Source: an uncultured Clostridia bacterium
GTDB taxonomy: Bacteria > Bacillota > Clostridia > Christensenellales > CAG-917
Assembly: GCA_900554085.1 (NCBI GenBank)
Contig: USGA01000029.1
Span: 1-7,623 of the forward strand
Length of the DNA: 7,623 nucleotides
Direction: 5' to 3'
The notes beneath the pieces are model-generated. The model did not search any database. It saw nothing but the letters and a program-made list of their open reading frames with translations, and was not told the DNA's origin. Below are positions 6,109 to 7,623 of the stretch, piece by piece; positions within the stretch are counted from its first letter, which is position 1; the number at the start of each line of letters is the position of its first letter. The translations under genes and the position numbers were made by a program.

Positions 6109-6538
6109 ACATTTCGAGCGTCATTATGAGCGCGTCGAAGCGGTTGTTGTAGTACTTCCTGCGTATGCCCTGCACCTGAAACCCGAACGCTCCGTAAAGG
6201 TTGATTGCGGGAAAATTGCCGCTTTTGACCTCCAGAGTCACGGTTCTGGCACCTTTTTCTCTCGCTTTTTCCAGCAGCGCAGACATCAGCATTTTGCCTA
6301 TTCCGCGCCCTCTCTCGGTGCTTTTGACGGCAATGTTGGTGATGTGCGCCTCGTCGAGCACGGTGTGAAAACCGCCGTAGCACACCACTTCCCCGCCGCG
6401 CGTGCCGACAAGATACGTGGCGTTCTCCGCGCTCAGTTCGGGAATAAACATATTCACCGTCCACGGCAGGTCGAAGGCTTCGCGTTCGATTGCCGCCATT
6501 TGCTCGAGGTGGTCGAATCGCAGGGGCTCGAATTTCAT
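6107..6538 (-). CDS. rimI: GNAT acetyltransferase RimI (ribosomal protein bS18 N-acetyltransferase type)
   Basis: The product is 143 residues, close to the E. coli RimI length. The family transfers acetyl from acetyl-CoA to protein N-termini, classically bS18, or to lysines. The acetyl-CoA motif is ERGRGIGKML (75-84). LEVKSGN (102-108) contains Glu103, and INLYGAFGF (112-120) contains Tyr115; both match the catalytic Glu103 and Tyr115 of enteric RimI. NIAV (68-71) is the core strand, and RRKYYNN near the C-terminus is typical. The ATG overlaps the tsaB stop in an ATGA, so translation is coupled. GAGAGG lies about eight bases upstream, inside tsaB. Placement directly after tsaE-tsaB is the classic arrangement and supports RimI over other GNATs, although the real substrate in this organism is unknown. 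Confidence 0.92.
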   Translation of the reverse strand: MKFEPLRFDHLEQMAAIEREAFDLPWTVNMFIPELSAENATYLVGTRGGEVVCYGGFHTVLDEAHITNIAVKSTERGRGIGKMLMSALLEKAREKGARTVTLEVKSGNFPAINLYGAFGFQVQGIRRKYYNNRFDALIMTLEM

Positions 6539-7113
6539 TGCAAATTCCTCTCCGCCTGCGGTTTTCTCATATAGAACGGCTCGAAAACGGAGACGAAATC
6601 TCCCCTTTCGGCTTTTGCGTTGACGATTGCGGCAAGTGTTTCCGCAACGTCTCCGACAGGCTCCGTGCAGAACTTTTCGCCACTTGCGGACGCTTCGGCG
6701 TATTCATCTGCGGTCAGAAAAAAGGTTTCTTTGACCTGCCCGTCCTCGCAACGCGCGGCGTAAACATTGCCTCGTCCCGCGTCGATTGCCGCATTCACGG
6801 CACCTCTATTGTATGCAATGGGCTCGAACGCCGTCACCGCCACACGTTTTGCACCCGTTGCGAAAGTGACAGCCGTCGCCGTCGCCGCTCCTATTCTTAT
6901 TCCCGTGAACGACCCCGGTCCCGTCACCACGCCCACCGCGCCGAAATCGGCGGGTTTTGCGCCGCATTCGCGCAGAATTTCGTCAAGCGTGGGCATCAGC
7001 AATGCGGTATGACCGCTCTTGCCCGCGTCGAAAGAACGGGAGACAAGTCTCCCGTCGAAAACCGCACCCACAGTAAGAATGCGGGAAGATGTGTCCGCAA
7101 ATAGGATATTCAT
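6535..7113 (-). CDS. tsaB: tRNA t6A biosynthesis protein TsaB
   Basis: The product is 192 residues, shorter than the 230 or so of E. coli TsaB, with the saving mainly in the second half. TsaB is a catalytically inactive ASKHA-fold partner of TsaD. With TsaE it supports threonylcarbamoyl transfer to A37 of ANN-decoding tRNAs. Recognisable motifs are MNILFADTSS (1-10), KSGHTALLMPTLDEIL (32-47), GPGSFTGIRIG (65-75), AAIDAGRGNVYAA (108-120) and the C-terminal PFYMRKPQAER. The start fits the family, but no good ribosome binding site is seen; a weak GGGC hairpin (7119-7139) occupies the leader. The gene lies 33 bases after tsaE and overlaps rimI by four bases. Confidence 0.95.
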   Translation of the reverse strand: MNILFADTSSRILTVGAVFDGRLVSRSFDAGKSGHTALLMPTLDEILRECGAKPADFGAVGVVTGPGSFTGIRIGAATATAVTFATGAKRVAVTAFEPIAYNRGAVNAAIDAGRGNVYAARCEDGQVKETFFLTADEYAEASASGEKFCTEPVGDVAETLAAIVNAKAERGDFVSVFEPFYMRKPQAERNLQ

Positions 7114-7146
7114 TCGCTGCCCGTTCGCAGGGGTCGGGCGTTGACA

Positions 7147-7623
7147 TTACGGCGCCGTGTTGCCGTCGGCGTCCGCCGTCTCCTGCTCGGTTTTGGTTTT
7201 GCCGTCGGAGTGCGCCGAAACTCCGCACGCGGCACAGGGCTTGTTTTTGTCCTTGTTTTCCGCAGTGTCGCTCACGACAAAATGTCTTTCGGCGTCTCCC
7301 TTCGCGGTTATTTTGACACTTATGACTCTGTCTGTCAAGTCGGTGGTCTTGTTCCACTCTATCACGAACACGGCATTGTCGGGGGCGTCCTCGAAAAGTC
7401 CCAGTTCGTATGTTTCGTCCTCGTCCTCCATACGGTACATATCCGCGTGATAGAGCGGCAATCTGCCGCTTTTGTAGACGTTCAGTATGGTGAAAGTGGG
7501 GCTTGTGACCTCCTCGGTCACTCCGAGAGCCTTGGCAAGTCCCTTGGTAAAAGTGGTCTTGCCCGCGCCGAGGTCTCCCTCCAGCAACACCGTTTCGCCG
7601 CCTTTCAGGGTGTCCGCGACTTT
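7147..7623 (-). CDS. tsaE: tRNA t6A biosynthesis ATPase TsaE (5' end cut by window)
   Basis: The gene begins beyond the right edge; the last 158 codons are visible. TsaE is the small ATPase that binds the TsaB-TsaD complex and is needed for repeated t6A cycles. The visible part enters within the first helix ([10 protein letters not shown]). It then shows the P-loop [13 protein letters not shown], the [11 protein letters not shown] switch-like motif, HADMYRM and VIEWN, all standard TsaE features. The conserved domain ends around RHFVVSD (near 7267). About 39 more residues follow: a Lys/Glu/Asp/Thr-rich, probably disordered tail with one CAAC (7225-7236). E. coli TsaE has no comparable tail as I recall it. 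The GTG at 7590 is an internal Val codon, not the true start. It is the first visible gene of the operon. Confidence 0.95.
   Translation of the reverse strand, partial: KVADTLKGGETVLLEGDLGAGKTTFTKGLAKALGVTEEVTSPTFTILNVYKSGRLPLYHADMYRMEDEDETYELGLFEDAPDNAVFVIEWNKTTDLTDRVISVKITAKGDAERHFVVSDTAENKDKNKPCAACGVSAHSDGKTKTEQETADADGNTAP

Noticed and set aside
7114..7146. Short hairpin GCCCG/CGGGC between tsaE and tsaB as a terminator or attenuator
   Set aside because: The stem is only five base pairs with an 11-base loop and no T-run, and the genes form one operon. It may slightly affect tsaB translation, but nothing more can be claimed.

Overview
The window looks like a stretch of ordinary chromosome from a Bacillota/Clostridia-type bacterium with moderately high GC. 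Three things point that way: strong AGGAGG-type ribosome binding sites, a tsaE-tsaB-rimI cluster next to murF-ddl, and Ddl and MurF sequences of a clostridial style. I cannot name the species. There are no RNA genes, insertion sequences, CRISPR arrays or phage genes. Almost all the DNA is coding, and most of it is on the minus strand.

Layout. At the left edge (1-121, minus) is the first 40 residues of a protein with a signal peptide or membrane anchor. It diverges from a plus-strand membrane protein (315-1151). The 193-base gap between them holds a near-consensus vegetative promoter and an unexplained inverted repeat. The membrane-protein gene converges on a minus-strand, eukaryote-like NADP isocitrate dehydrogenase gene (icd, 1260-2453), and a perfect palindromic terminator serves both. 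Upstream of icd are its own candidate promoter and then a strong minus-strand terminator (2543-2589), which closes the operon from the right.

That operon runs leftward from beyond the right edge: tsaE (cut by the window end), tsaB, rimI, a small alpha/beta hydrolase gene, a membrane-anchored murF-like gene, and ddl. Spacing is tight: a 4-base ATGA overlap between tsaB and rimI, 7 bases before the hydrolase gene, 44 before murF and 8 before ddl. A perfect TATAAT box in the 44-base gap may give murF-ddl a promoter of their own.

How the genes work together. TsaE and TsaB are partners of TsaD in making the essential t6A tRNA modification, and RimI is the GNAT acetyltransferase usually encoded with them. 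The usual next gene, tsaD, is not here. Ddl makes D-Ala-D-Ala, which MurF attaches to the peptidoglycan precursor. The most interesting protein is this MurF. Its normal UDP-sugar-binding N-terminal domain appears to be replaced by about 165 residues with some five membrane helices, and the family's C-terminal KGSR motif is absent. If it is the organism's only MurF, D-Ala-D-Ala addition may happen at the membrane.
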